From the NCBI RefSeq assembly GCF_050624435.1, contig NC_134545.1:82347563-82411562 (forward strand): a stretch of DNA of 64,000 bases. The letters are read 5' to 3'. The stretch is from Tenrec ecaudatus. Lineage: Eukaryota; Chordata; Mammalia; Afrosoricida; Tenrecidae. This document shows, one piece after another, positions 47,120 to 59,800 of this stretch (the stretch's first letter is position 1; the number at the start of each line of letters is the position of its first letter). The notes beneath the pieces are model-generated. The model was not told the origin of the DNA, did no database searches, and worked only from the letters and a program-made list of their open reading frames with translations. The translations under genes were made by a program, and so were the position numbers.

Positions 47120-47754
47120 GCACTAACATCCAGCAGAGAGTTTATTGGCATAATTTCTCCAGGAGAGAGACCGGAAGACTTAGCAAATTCAGACTTTAAC
47201 ATTTTTATCTTGAGTAGTCCCAAAGGGCCCCCTCCCTTCCCCCCCAGCATCACCCACCAACCCCCATATGGCTTTCTCTCACACAAGGAGGCAGGGTGCA
47301 CAAAGCAGGGACAGCACAGGTGAAGCCAGCAGGCACAGGCTACATTGTGAAATCAACCCAGCAAGCGGCGCCTGGGAGCCATCTTTGTTAAGGGCAGACT
47401 AAGCCACTCACGACACTGGAGGACACAGAGAAAGCTCGGGCTGCCTTGACTCTTCTGGATGGCTGCTGGAGGCTGAATGGGGCTTGGGGGAAGGCTTTCC
47501 CTTTCTGTTTTCTCAAAACAACAAAAACATAAAACCATGCAAAGAAAGCCTTCGCAAACCGCTACGTGTCAGGATCTCTCTCACTTCCCTTTTCAAAGAT
47601 GGCCCCCCCTGCTGGCCAGTCAAGAGGGAGCACGCAGCAGCAGAAGAGACCGGGTGTGGAGAGAGATGGGCAGCGGGAGAGAGATTTAGTGTTCCACAAA
47701 AGTTGTTCGTTTAGTTTAGGCTTTTTGTTTTTTCTCCTTTTTTATTGATGGGAT
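47120..47754 (-). other. CRTAC1 3' UTR of isoform B (inferred)
   Basis: On the minus strand two AATAAA signals follow the stop. One is at 47,746-47,741, only 8 nt after it, and one is at 47,146-47,141. The distal signal gives an ordinary 3' UTR of about 620 nt with no SINE in it. The choice between them is inferred. Confidence 0.5.
47141..47146 (-). terminator. Poly(A) signal AATAAA for CRTAC1 isoform B (distal)
   Basis: The plus-strand TTTATT reads AATAAA on the CRTAC1 strand. Downstream on that strand lie TG-rich words (ctggtgggggtggg), as expected for a cleavage region. Confidence 0.5.
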
Positions 47755-47873
47755 TTAAAGTGCATATAACTGAAGGCAAAGTCCAAGGCCTAAAGAAAGA
47801 TGGGAGGCCCGAGATAGAGGTTCAGAAAGTCTAAATGCGGCGGAGGGATACCCACCTAAAAAGGCCACTTGAG
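47755..47873 (-). CDS. CRTAC1: CRTAC1 alternative terminal exon (isoform B-type tail)
   Basis: The acceptor has a strong pyrimidine tract (ctccatcctttctgcag|CTCAAG). The split codon becomes GCT (Ala), where the human isoform has Gly as I recall. The reading then gives QVAFLGGYPSAAFRLSEPL and ends LGLGLCLQLYAL with TAA at 47,757-47,755. The tail is hydrophobic and has one cysteine. It matches the human CRTAC1-B tail from memory at most positions. It has no ATG, so an ORF search does not list it. Confidence 0.88.
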
Positions 47874-50800
47874 CTGCAGAAAGGATGGAGAAGGAGATAA
47901 AAACAACAAACAAAACAAAACAAGGGGCGGGGGAGAAAGAGGGAGGGCGGGGCGGGGAGGGGGCAGAGGAAAAAAGACAAACACGGTTCAGAAATCAGAC
48001 CACCAGGGGTACATTGGTATTCCAGAGAGGAAAAGGCAGGCTGCCCTGAAGCAGTATTTATTTCAGGAGCTGTGCATCGGACAGGAAGGAGGCAGAGGGG
48101 AGCCTGGGCCGGGACACAGTAGCTCAGGGGACCACGCGGGGGGAGGGGGGGTTGTCTCGGCCAGGGTCTTCCCTGGAGACCCAGAGGGTAGATCTAAGGA
48201 GACTCCAGCCAGCCAGGAGATGGCCAGGCCTGGACACCTTGGCCGGGGGCCTCCCTGGGGCTGCCCGGGGAAAGGGACCGTCCCTTGGCTGCAGGAAGGC
48301 GGCGGGGGGCCCCACTCACCCACACAGGCCGTGCCGTCCTCGTTGGGCTCGTAGCCCTGGCTGCAGCGCCTGTTGGTCCGGCACCTGTAGCTCCCATAGG
48401 TGTTGACGCACACGGGCTTGTCTCTAGGGCACACGAACGGGAACTGGATGCACTCGTTGGTGTCTGCAAGGGGAGCCAGGGGAGTCGCTCAGTCTCGGTC
48501 AGGAGCGGGGTGGTCAAGGGCGGTGGGTTCTAGTTCAGATGACTTTGGGCCTCAGGGTTCCTCGGCTCCGTTTCCGAGGCTGCCTCCTCCTGCAGGTGCC
48601 CTCTCCTTCCCCTGCACCGCGCTTTCTCTAGGCCAGACCCTGGGCCTACAGGATTCGAAACCTCCTGTCTCGTTGGCCCCAGTGACCTACCCGAAAGCTC
48701 TGCTTGGATGGCTTCCGTGCATCTCAGACGGAGCTCCCCACAGCCCTCCTCCCCCACTCCCTAACTCAACAAAGATCAGTTGCACCGGAAATACAAGAAT
48801 CCCCTTTTCCTTGCTCCCAGCCCACACCCAAACCCACTGCCATCTGGTTAACCCTGACCCAGAGCAACCTCACCGAAGGGCACTCCAGACGGTCCATATC
48901 TTCACCTGCCCCTCCCCCCTTTAAAACAGCTGGTGGGTTTGAACTGTAGACCTTGTGGTTGGTAGCCCAATGCTTCATCCATAGCACCACCAGGGCTCCT
49001 TACTAGACAGCAGGCCGTGTCCATTCTCCCACAGAGCCCCTCTGTCTGTCCACCTCCCACTCCTTGGCCACCCTTCCGTCCCTCGTCTCGATGTCTACAG
49101 CGGCCTCCTGCCTGGTCTCCTGGTCTCCACTCTTCTCGCCAACCCACCCGGAAAGGCTGCAGCCAGAGATCTTTTAAGATCACGGATCACGCCCTGTGAT
49201 TCCCCTGATCCTAATGGTCCTATGAACAGAATCCAGATTCCCTACTAGAGCCCTGGTGTCCCACCTGGGCTTGGCTCTGTCTCCTGCTACCTCCTCTCCC
49301 AGCCCTGGTCCCCTTCCTTCTACCAGCCTTTGCTTCTACTCCCCCTTTGCCAGCAAAGCTCTCTCACCCTTCACACCGTTTGGGGTCTTTCTCCTCTGTC
49401 AGCTCTCAGCCCCGTGCTGCACCTCAGAGGCCCTCCTCTGTCTAGAACCTGTGGGTCGAAGCCGGAGTGGGGAACGTCAGGCCCTCGGCCGCATAAGGCC
49501 TGCCAAGTCATGGAGACCGGCTCACCTCCCATACCTCACAAAAGAGAAGCCGTCACTTTAGGGGTCCAGTGTGGGACCAGTAGTCTCTGCTTAATGTTAA
49601 TAATCTCATTAACATCCAAATGCTCCCAAGCAGGTAAGAGGCTCCCCGCTCATTCCCAAATTTACTGGGCCTTTTGCCCCCTTTTCAGAAAAAAAAATTA
49701 CTCAGCACCTCCCCCGTCCATTAAAAATTAGATATCTGCTTTTGCAGAACCCCCCGCCCCCTGCTGCCCCCAGGCGGTATCACTCACTTTGGGAACCGCT
49801 CATCTAAAGGAAGGTGAGTTGTCCTTGCCCTGCCTGCTCCCTGGAATGTGAGCTATTGGGTCGAAGGGCCCCTGGTGGCTAAACTGTCTCCAGACTGCTC
49901 TTTGCCTTCCCTGGACCCTGTGGCTTTCAGAGCTGCTATCCTGGTAGCAGAGCACGCCCCTCCACACTGGAGACCCCCTCCGTCCACTGCACACTCGGCA
50001 CCTTCCCCACCTCCCTGGTGACCGCCAGCCTGGGAGGCCAGCCCTGCACCAGTGGCTTCCCTGCAGGCCCAGCTCAAAGGGTCAGCTCTGCTGGCTGGGT
50101 GTGCATCCTGCAGACCAAGACCCCTTGCACCACTCATTCTCTGCCTTCCCGACAAGGAAGTGCTGCCAAGCCCATGAAGGTAGTGACTCAGCCGCCACCA
50201 GCTGCTGCCATCCCACCCACCTTGGTGAGTCACGGTGGGAGTCTTGGCATCTGGAACTCCAGGGACAGCATGCTCCCCACCCGCCTCTCCAGCCCCTGGT
50301 CTGCAACTCAGCCTTGCCAGGGCTCCGGGGAGTGCCTGGCCTCGCCTCCCCGCCTCCTTGGTGTCCGAGGGCAACTCACCCATGCAATGGCCAGTTTCCT
50401 GCTGGGAGAATCCTTGGCCACACTGCAAGATGGGTGAAAACAGACACTGATGAGTGGAGAAAGTTCCATCTCAGGTCCCCTCCTCATCAGCTGCAGATTG
50501 GCTGTCACCTGTCCTCAGAAGGTGGAGAACTCTTAGCTCTGGGCCTGCGTTAGCCCCCTTCCTCCCAGGACCCCCTCCCCCTCCTGTACTAAGAACAGGA
50601 GGCAGTGGGGACGAGGCCTAGCTCCGATAGAGTTCTATTTGTTTGCACCTGGGTTCCCCTTGCCACAGTTGGGAGCCCCCCCCCGCCCCCCAAGCAGAAC
50701 CTCTCTTTCCTGCAGTGCAGCCCCGTAGGGCTTGGACAGGAGGGTGACATGGCTTCCTCCGCAGTGCTGGCTAGAGGCCTGCGCCTTTGCCCACCTCCAG

Positions 50801-53800
50801 AGGGACTGGCTCCTGAGGGTTGGTCTCGTCCAGGGGGTAGGCGATCTCCAGCACCGAGTTCATTTCCCCGCCGACCACGTTTCTGCTCACCCTCCTGCCG
50901 TCGGGCCACGTTACCTCCACGCTGCTGGCTTCATCCTTCCCTGGGGGCAGGGAGCGGGAGGGGATGAAACAGAGCAGAGCAGGGCCTCTCAGCCAAGGGC
51001 TCCCCATCCACTTTGTGCGAGGCAGTCACCGCCAGTCCTGAGTGCCAGGGCAGTGGTGAGTCGGGTAGTCGGGCTCCCTGCCCTCCAGAGAGCGGACATG
51101 GCAGCAGAGAGACGTTCTGTATCCGAACTGCCCAACGCCGTCACCCCCAGATCCCTGGGCCTGCTGGGTACTTGGGGAGGGGAGATGTGAGTGAGGAACC
51201 GGATTGGAATTTTCAGGTCACTGTGATCCCTTGACATTGGCATAGGATCCCGGTGGCATAGGGGTTACATGTTGGGCCACTAACCACAGGCAGCAGTTGG
51301 CGACTGCCTGCTCCTCTGAGGGAGGCAGACAGGCTTTCCGCTCCTACAGAGCAGACAGTCTGTAAAGAGGGACGTCTTGGAAACCCACTGGGGGCAAGGC
51401 TATCCCACCCTGGAGGGTCCCTAGGCGTCTGGAATGGTTGGCTTTGGGGATGGTAGCCCCTGGGCCACCACGCTTCCCCGGCAGGGTGGCACAGGGGCTG
51501 GATTCCAGCCTGGTGGCTGCCCTGCTGTGCTACCCCGGGACATGTCACTTATATCAAGGGAGACCCTGCGAGAAAGGGGCAGGGCTCCCTACTGTGTCTG
51601 GAGGTGACCCTGTTCCCTTGGGGGGAGGAGGCCAGTGGTGGACAAATTAGTCATGCCAGCTGTGGACAAGCTCTTGGAAGAAACCCCAAAACAGAGCAAT
51701 GGGGAGGGGGAGCAAGTGGGGTGCAAGGTGGGGCTTTTCTTATCTCCGAAGAGGCCCTGTTGGAGCCGAGTTCTCAATAAAACCATGAGTGACAAGGAGG
51801 GGTTTTGGGGGGGGGCAGGTGGGGACACGGGAAAGATCATGGCACAACGCGCAGGTGTTTGTCACAGAGAACATTCTTGGCGAAGCCATTCGCACACCCC
51901 CGAAAGCAGCGCGCTGTCATCGGCAGCGGTGGCGGCAGCTCTGGGCTGGGGCAGAGCTGCTAGGTGTTGAGGCATGTCAACGTCAACGCCTGCCCCAGCT
52001 CCTGCATCAGGAAGCAGGGCCGCCACCGCCAAGGTCAGCCTGATGGGGATGGGTTGCGAGGGGGGTGGGGCTCGCCAGTCTCCCAGGCAGTCACCTGGAA
52101 AGGGTGCAGCAGCCTCGTCTTCATCATCCCCCTCCCCGCCAGGAGGCAGAGGCGCTGCCGAGGGCCCCACAGCTCCACATGCTCCCAAGCATCCTTTATG
52201 GGCGGAATATGATTTATCATCACTCACTCACCTGTCACCACTACCTTCCCCTAATGTATGTAGATACCGTTAGAAAACAAACGTAAGCTTGTCAGTGCAG
52301 TTGACTTGATAGCAACTTTCGGTCCTTGGGGGCCCAGTGGGCCTCAAGGTCAGCAGTTTGAATCCACGAGCTGCTCCACAGGAGGAGGATGCCAAGCATT
52401 ACACTCTCAGAAACCCACAGGGGCAGGTCTACTCTGTCCCATAGCGTTGCTGGCAGTCAGCATTGACTCGATGGCAGTGAGTGTCCTTTGGTTTGGGGGT
52501 TGGTCAACTGGTGGCTGACAAAGGCAGCTAGCTACTATGAGCCAGAACAGTCTATGATGTGTTCGGAAGCATAAATCCCATCTTTCATTAGAATTGGCGG
52601 TACGGTCTCATCTTCCTCCCACAGCAGCTGGTGGCTTTGCATTGCCCACCTGGTGCTTAGCGGCACAGCTCATACCCCACTAGGCCACCGGGGCTCTCAG
52701 GGTTGAACTAAGTCTTGGCCGCCTAACTCCTGTGGATGTCATCCTAGGAGGAAATACGGTCTCTGTTACATCAGCGAGCCCACGTCCTAGCCACCTCACC
52801 GCATAGACGAAGAGTCAAGCCAGTGCAGATGGGGAGAGACAGGGGATGCTCGAAGACCCCCAAGGAGTGGGGGGACCCAGGGCCACCCACAAGGAAAACA
52901 TCCATGTGCCCGAGGCCCAGATTTGGACTTCTTCGCACTAGGACCGTGAGAGAATCGACGTCTGCTCGTTGTAGAACCTGGTTGTGGTGCGTGTGTTGCG
53001 GGGTCCATTGTACGCCCCGTCCAGGTGGAAGGGGTATCTGTGTGGCCTGTCGCTGCTCTACGTGTGGACAGCTCCGCCAAGGGTAGGACCAGCTGTTCTC
53101 TTTTCTCTCCCGAGTCCAGAGTCAGTTGGGTGGGTGGACAGACGGACATCCTGAGGAAGTCGGATCTCAAGAGCTCCACCTGCTCCCCGCGTCCTTCTGT
53201 ATTTGGCGCTTCTCTCCCTTGGCAGTCAGAGAGGTCTGGTCTGAATGACCCGGCCTCAGTCTGGAAGCTGACCTGGGCAGGGACCAGCAGGCCTGGGGAA
53301 GGGCCCTGAGGGGGGAGATGAGCACGCTTTCCCCATCTCCCCCTAAGCCCAGCCTCACTGCTTCTGGGTCCTTCTGCTTTAACGAGTCATAAGATATTCT
53401 CCTAAATGCCTAGTCCCACTCCCTCAATCTATCACACACCTCCTCCGCACTTGTCAACTGTCTTGTTAGCCAACACGCCACGTTTGCGGCAATAGTGTGT
53501 GGGGGTGGGAAAAGACTCTGACTCTTCGGTTCATTAAAAGATGCATGTCTGGCAGGAAGAAACGCTGGGGTGGGAGGCCAGAGGAAGGTGGCTGGGGCTG
53601 TGAGGGCTCCCTGTCAACTTGGCTGGCTCAGGAAGCTCGGTGGTTTGGCAGTTAGATGGCGATCTGATTCGGCAGTGATGTCACGAGCAGTTGTGATGTA
53701 GTTCTCCATCCCTGCATAATGCTGCATTATTTTTGCATCACAACCTGGGCTTTGAAACCTAACCAAGCGTGTATGTGAAGCTTGGATGCAATTCCTTCTT

Positions 53801-56800
53801 GGCCAGAGGGTATGGAGATGCAAAAAAAGAGAAGTGTTTTCCTTTCGAATTAGTATCATGAGGGCAAGTGGTGTGGCATTGTAAGGTATTCGATGGCACA
53901 CCATTAATGAGCACGTGGATGCCCTCAAAGCAAAGACGACGAGGGAAAGGAGGCAAAGAAAAGCAGACGTTTCTCACCTGAGCTATCAGGACAGGCACAG
54001 GCAGACACTTTCCCCTATGACTAAAGTGCCACAAATAACTCCAAAGAACCTCCGCAGGTTCACGCACACGCTCCATTTACATCCTGCACGTGAGGCCCTG
54101 CCCTCCGAGCCCAGAGCGCGGCCAGGGGGATTAGCTGCGAAAGCCCGTGAAGCACATCTCCGAGGAAGGGGCCTCTCCCCTGCTGCCGAGTAGCTGACTG
54201 ACCTCTCTGGGCCTCAGTCTCCTCACCTGTAGAATGGAGGCGTTGGCTTGCTTACAGGAAGGACAGTCTTCCTCGTCACTAGAACGTGAGCCCTGCACCA
54301 GGTGGCCCACGTTCAACGCTGTCTGATCCCAGGGCTCACACCTGCTAGCCCCAGACCCCCCATGTGATTCAACCTACCCTGGCCCCTGGGAGCGGTGACC
54401 TGAGTGAGCATATGAGCCTACGTTGGGGACAGGTGGCAGTGAGCCAGGTGGGGGAGGGGGTGGGGGAAGAATATTCCAGGCAGAGAGGACACCGCGTTAC
54501 CAAACCAAGACCGTTTCCACTGAGTCCACTCCAACCCATGGCGTCCCCTACGCGCTCAGAGTAGAACTGCGCCCTGCAGGCTTCTCCAGGCCTTTCTTCT
54601 CATGTGGCTCCGGATGCGCCCCACTCCCACCTTTCAGTTACTAGTGGAAGGCTTAAGGGTCTGCTACCCCCAGGGTCAGAGGCCTGTGGTGCACAGGCGG
54701 CCTTTGAAGATGGAGAAGCTGCGTTCAGACAAGCTGTGTTGAGTGGGGGACTGGGAGGGGAAACTGGGCGGGGTTTCACAGCCTCGGTGGTTCACAGATA
54801 CTAATCCGCGCGCTGTGGGTGCTGTGTCCCCATTCCCCGATGTCAACACGGAGGCTTGGCGAGGTGACCTGAACAGGTTCTGCTGTCCTCCCTCTAGGGT
54901 CCCTGCGAGATCTGCTCCCAGCCACCGCACAGTGGTGGCCTTTAAACTGGCTCACCTGCCTGGTGGTTGTGGGTAGGGTAGGGCCCCCCATATTACCCAG
55001 CAGAGACATGAGGTTGAGAACGGTAATGGGTCTGCTCTGGCAGCCGTTAAAGGACAAAGGACAGGGAGGTGCAGAGAATTGCAGCTTTTCAGAAGAATTA
55101 CAAAGAAAGCAGATGGTGGGAATACAGTTGGCGGAATATTTTTGCACTTTAATAAAGCCGTTTTTATGTGGGCCACTGAATTTTCCTTCCCTAAATGAGC
55201 ACCAGCCGGCTTGGAGGCGGCCCTGAGTCACTGGCAAACAATGAGCTGAAGGAGGGGCGCAGGAGACGCTGTCAAGGTTGGGGTCCGCTGGGGCACAAAT
55301 AGATTAGGGTTGATTATTGGTGCTCGATTGTATTGGCTGTGGTTGGTAATGAGCCGCCTCAGCCTGTGGTCCGTTAGGACAGTGTGTGTGTGCGTGACTG
55401 CGAGGAGGGTCAGGGTATTGGGCTGGGGGGCACCCAGCAACGCCATAAGCAGAAATGCTTACTTACAAGCCCGGTGGCTGGGCAGCACCCAGAGGGGCAG
55501 AGAAAGGCCAGGTCACTTGGCAGGAGCTGCACAGCCTGGGCCAGGGGCTTCCACGGAGCGTGGAGGGAGTGATGGGGCCGCTCTGCATAAGAGGGCGGGG
55601 CCTTCTGGGCAACCTCCAGGGGACAAAACACCCTTTGTCTGAGGGCCCTGAGGTGTATGAGCAGATTCCCTCCTCCACTAGCGGCTCAGCAAGGCCTGGC
55701 ATACTGAGAGGCATCGCCAGGAGGCGCGCTTGAGCGAGCGCAAGTCTGAGCATGGGTGTAGGGTGCTGGGTGCAGGTTCCGGGTGCGGAAAGGCTGGACT
55801 GTGGGCATGTCCTCAGAGAGGTTTGCGTGCTCAGTCTCACCGGTAGGGCCTGACAGGGCTACCAGTAGCTAAGGGCACACTGGAGCACTTGGGGGTGGGG
55901 GGTGGGGCTGGGCGGGGCACTTTCTGCAGCCCCCTCCCTCTCAGGGGCTTCTGAGTACCCAGGGCATCTGTGACCCCCACCGACTGCTGGGCCAGGCCGT
56001 CTAGGATGCCAGTTCCTACACGCTAACTCCCTGCCCCGCCAGCACCCCCCTTGCAAAAACAAACTTCTCAGATTTGGGAGCAATCTAAGTGCCCATCCAT
56101 GGAGGGCTTGCTAAATAAATAAAGGACATGCCGCCACCCACTGCCCCCTGTGCAGCGCCGGGAAAGGAGGAGCGGTGAGCGGGTATGTTTTGAAGAGAAC
56201 GGAGCAGCCTCAGAACAAAAGGAAGTGTATGTTCATTTGTGTTAATATACATATCTCCCACAGAGTATATGTCTATTAATATATACTGTGAATACACTTG
56301 CCTGCAATCAAAGCGTATTGAAAAGCAAGGGGCTGTACGCAGACCAACCGAGGCCACTGTGCAGGTAGTCCTGGCTTAGGAAGTGTCCCGCTTACTGTGA
56401 AATGCACTAGACCCTCAGGACCACCCCACCCCCCTCCCCTCCGCCGCCCCCGTGATTATCTCCACATCATGTTCTTAAAGCATCGCAGCACACACTGTGC
56501 TGATGTTATCCTTCCCTCATGCTCCCTCCCAGACCCCCGGCATGCCGATTTAGAGACGCCCATACTACCAGCCGTCCTCGTGAAAAGTTAAAAAAAAAAA
56601 AAGGTATTCGACTTAGGTCAGAGCCGATTGATAACACGGTCGTCAGAACAGAATCCAACTGCCAGCGGGGACTACCTGCTCCTTCCCCTCCACACCCTGT
56701 GTTTCCAAAGCACTGAACACTTTCTAGGTGTGCTGGTGGCGCAGTGGTTATGTGTTGGGCTGCTAATGGCAAGGTCAGCAGTTTGAAACCACCAGCAGCC

Positions 56801-59800
56801 CCATGGGACAAAGATGAGGTCTTCTACTCCCATGAAGACTTACCGTCCTGAAACCCAAAGGGACAGTTCTAGGCTGGGTTGCTATGAGCTAGAATTGACT
56901 CAATGGCAGTGAGTCTGTTTGAGTAACACTTTCTAGTATTTGATCCAAGGAGGCCCCAAAATCAGCCACTGAAAACTTTATGGGGCCGTGGGACACCGAG
57001 TTCCACTCTGGCTGACCATGTGACCCAAAGGGCTCGATGGCAATTGGCTAGGTTTACAGTGTGTGTCTGTGCGCACGTGTGTGTACGTGCATGTGCACTG
57101 ATGTCCAACCAGATGCCTGGACCCCATCCTGCCCACACACTATGGCGATCACCTTGGTGCCTCTAAGTCTCCTTGGGTTGCCTGGTAACTAACCGTGGGG
57201 ATAAGGGTGTCCAGAGAGCAGACAGACCCTGGTTGGCTAGGGGAGCTGAGGCATCACCAGGGGCTGCTCCTCCGGCCGTGGTGTCCAATCCACCGGGTGC
57301 CAGCCCAGCTCTCGCTACTGACAAGAGTTGAGGTTTGGACAAGCCGCTTACCCTCAGTCTCCATGTCCTGGCCTGTAAGATGGGTATTGTGATACTGATG
57401 GCATATGACGTGGGGGTGAGACTCAAGTGAGATCTCTGAGCCCAGTCCCTGACACACACTAACCCACTGCCACCCGGTCTATGCCGACTCACAGCGACCC
57501 TGCCAGGGTTTCCCTGGCGTGCATCTTTATGGAAGCAGACAGCCTCATCTTTCTCACCAGCAGAGTGGCTGGTGGTCTTGAACTGCTGTCCTTACAGGCA
57601 CCTGTAGGGTCCGCACAAGGAACAGCTGCCTCGGGAGTGACAGGCGCTCCAACTGCAAACCAACCCACTGAGGTTGAGAGTGCCCGAAGACATGCTATGC
57701 TGCACACACGACTTATATGTATGTATGTAACCTGGCCCAGTCCTCTGAGTACTTATTGCGTCTTTTCCAGATGTTAGAAATATTAAGTGTTCCCTATAAC
57801 AATTGGAAGGCACACTGCACATACACAAAACCTATGGAAGCTCATCTGACTTCGCTCCATGTACAACTTCTTTTTGTTTCCTCAAATGAAGAGAGACATG
57901 AAAGAGATTTGATGACATAGACGAGATGAAGAAAAAAGTGAGGGAGGTGCTGTCAGCCATCCAAATAGATGAGTTTGAAAAATGTTTTCAAGAATGGAAT
58001 CGCAGATTTGACACGTGTATTAAGCATAATGGAGATTATTTTGAAGGTGATAAGGTTATTTTGTAAAAAAAATTAAATACATAGCTTTGAAAAAAAAACA
58101 TGGAAGCAGACAAAAAGCATATATTCTAGCCGGGGGTTTAAATCCTACCTCTGCCATTTATCTAGCAGATGGCCCAGGGCGGGTTTGAAGAACTTTCTGA
58201 CCCTCAGTTTCCCACATGTAAAAGGGGGATAATAATACTGCCCATCTTGCCAATAATCCTATTTGTGGTCCAGCTTTCCCACGTAAAATGTCATGTTCAG
58301 ATTCAGGCTCACCCTAGTCCTCAAAGTGATGTCTTTGTCCTTTGCTACGTTAAAGAGGTCACGTGCGCCGGATATGCCCAATGCAATACTCATATGTTTT
58401 TGATTTCCTGACTGCTGAATTACAGTCTCGTTGAAGAATATTGAAAATACCATAGACTGCCAAAGAATAAACCCATCTTGGAAGAAGTTAGCACCAGAGT
58501 ACTCCTTGGCGGTAAGGATGGCGAGACTTCGGCTCATCTCCTTTGGCCATGTTCTTGGGAGAGACTGGACAAGGACGTCATGGTTGCTAAAGGCGAGGGG
58601 CAGCGGAGAAGGGATGGAAGGACACAGTGGGTGCGACAATGGGCTCAGCCGCAGCAACAGTTGTGAGATGGTGCAGCACTGCGCATCTTCATTCTGGTCC
58701 AGAGGAACCCACCTAGCAGCACCTGGCAGCAACCACAGTGTCCGCCTCACAGGGCTCAGGCAGGTTGTCCCAGGGCTCCTCTGTCAGGTACCGGGAGGAG
58801 AGGCTTGGCACAACACCTGCGAGGTGGTGAATGACGAGATCCATCACGGCTCACACTTGGCTGCGTCGCCTTAGTCTTTTTCTCTATGCACATATGATAT
58901 GTGCAGAACATTAACATATATATTTTTATTAGTTTGAGACCATATTGCCTATTCTTTTAATATTACCATCACCTCACTTGGTGCTAACATACGGGGGAAG
59001 GTGTCGGGTTTTGAATCTTTAAGAAAGGCCGATTTCCTAACCAGCCCCTCCTCCCTCACCTTTTCTCCATGATCCATCCGGCTCAAAGCATTTCTAGAAC
59101 ACCCCCCACCCTGCCCCAGTCTTCCCACCCCATGAATTAAAAACAACCCCCTGCTACCTGAAATCATTAGCAATCCGAGGACAGCTGCAGAGAGAGAGTC
59201 TGTACAGCCTTTGCTGTCTTTCCCTTGGCGGTCTGTCTTGCTCAACTCCAGCACACTGGAAACCCGGAGACGTGGCCTTGGTCCAAGGAGTGTGCCTTGC
59301 TCGCTGCCATGTTGTCACTCAGGCAGACTCAGGCATGCACCCTACCATTAGCCGAGATACAGAACGGTGCCACCACCACCAACAAAGATGGTCTCCTGGC
59401 CCCATCCATCCCTCCTCCCACCAGCTCTAACCCCCGGCGACCATGCACTGGGTGCCCATCTCTAGACGCGAGTCACTTTGAGCACGTCCGATAAACGGAA
59501 CCAGACATTTGTGACTTTCTGGATGGCCTTCCCTCCCCACCCCAGAATTCCCTTCCGATCCATCCAATGGGTTGAATATCTCGATGGCTCCTGCCTTTTG
59601 CTTGCTGAGGGCTCTTCCGTGGTACAGGGAACCCTAGTAGTGCTGTTGGGGAAGCACTGCACCTTGAACCTCTTGAGGTCAGTGGTTCAAACCCACCAGC
59701 TGCTCCTGGAGGGAAAGATGAGGCTCGCTGCTCCTGTCAAGAGTTACAAAGCCTCAGAAATCCTAGAGAAGGCCATTCTGAGCTGGAATCTACTTGATGG

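Noticed and set aside
51862-52227. 121-codon Ala/Pro-rich minus-strand frame, considered as the missing CRTAC1-A tail
   Set aside because: It lies upstream of the EGF exons in the transcript, so it cannot be the last exon, and it lacks the expected Cys-containing end.
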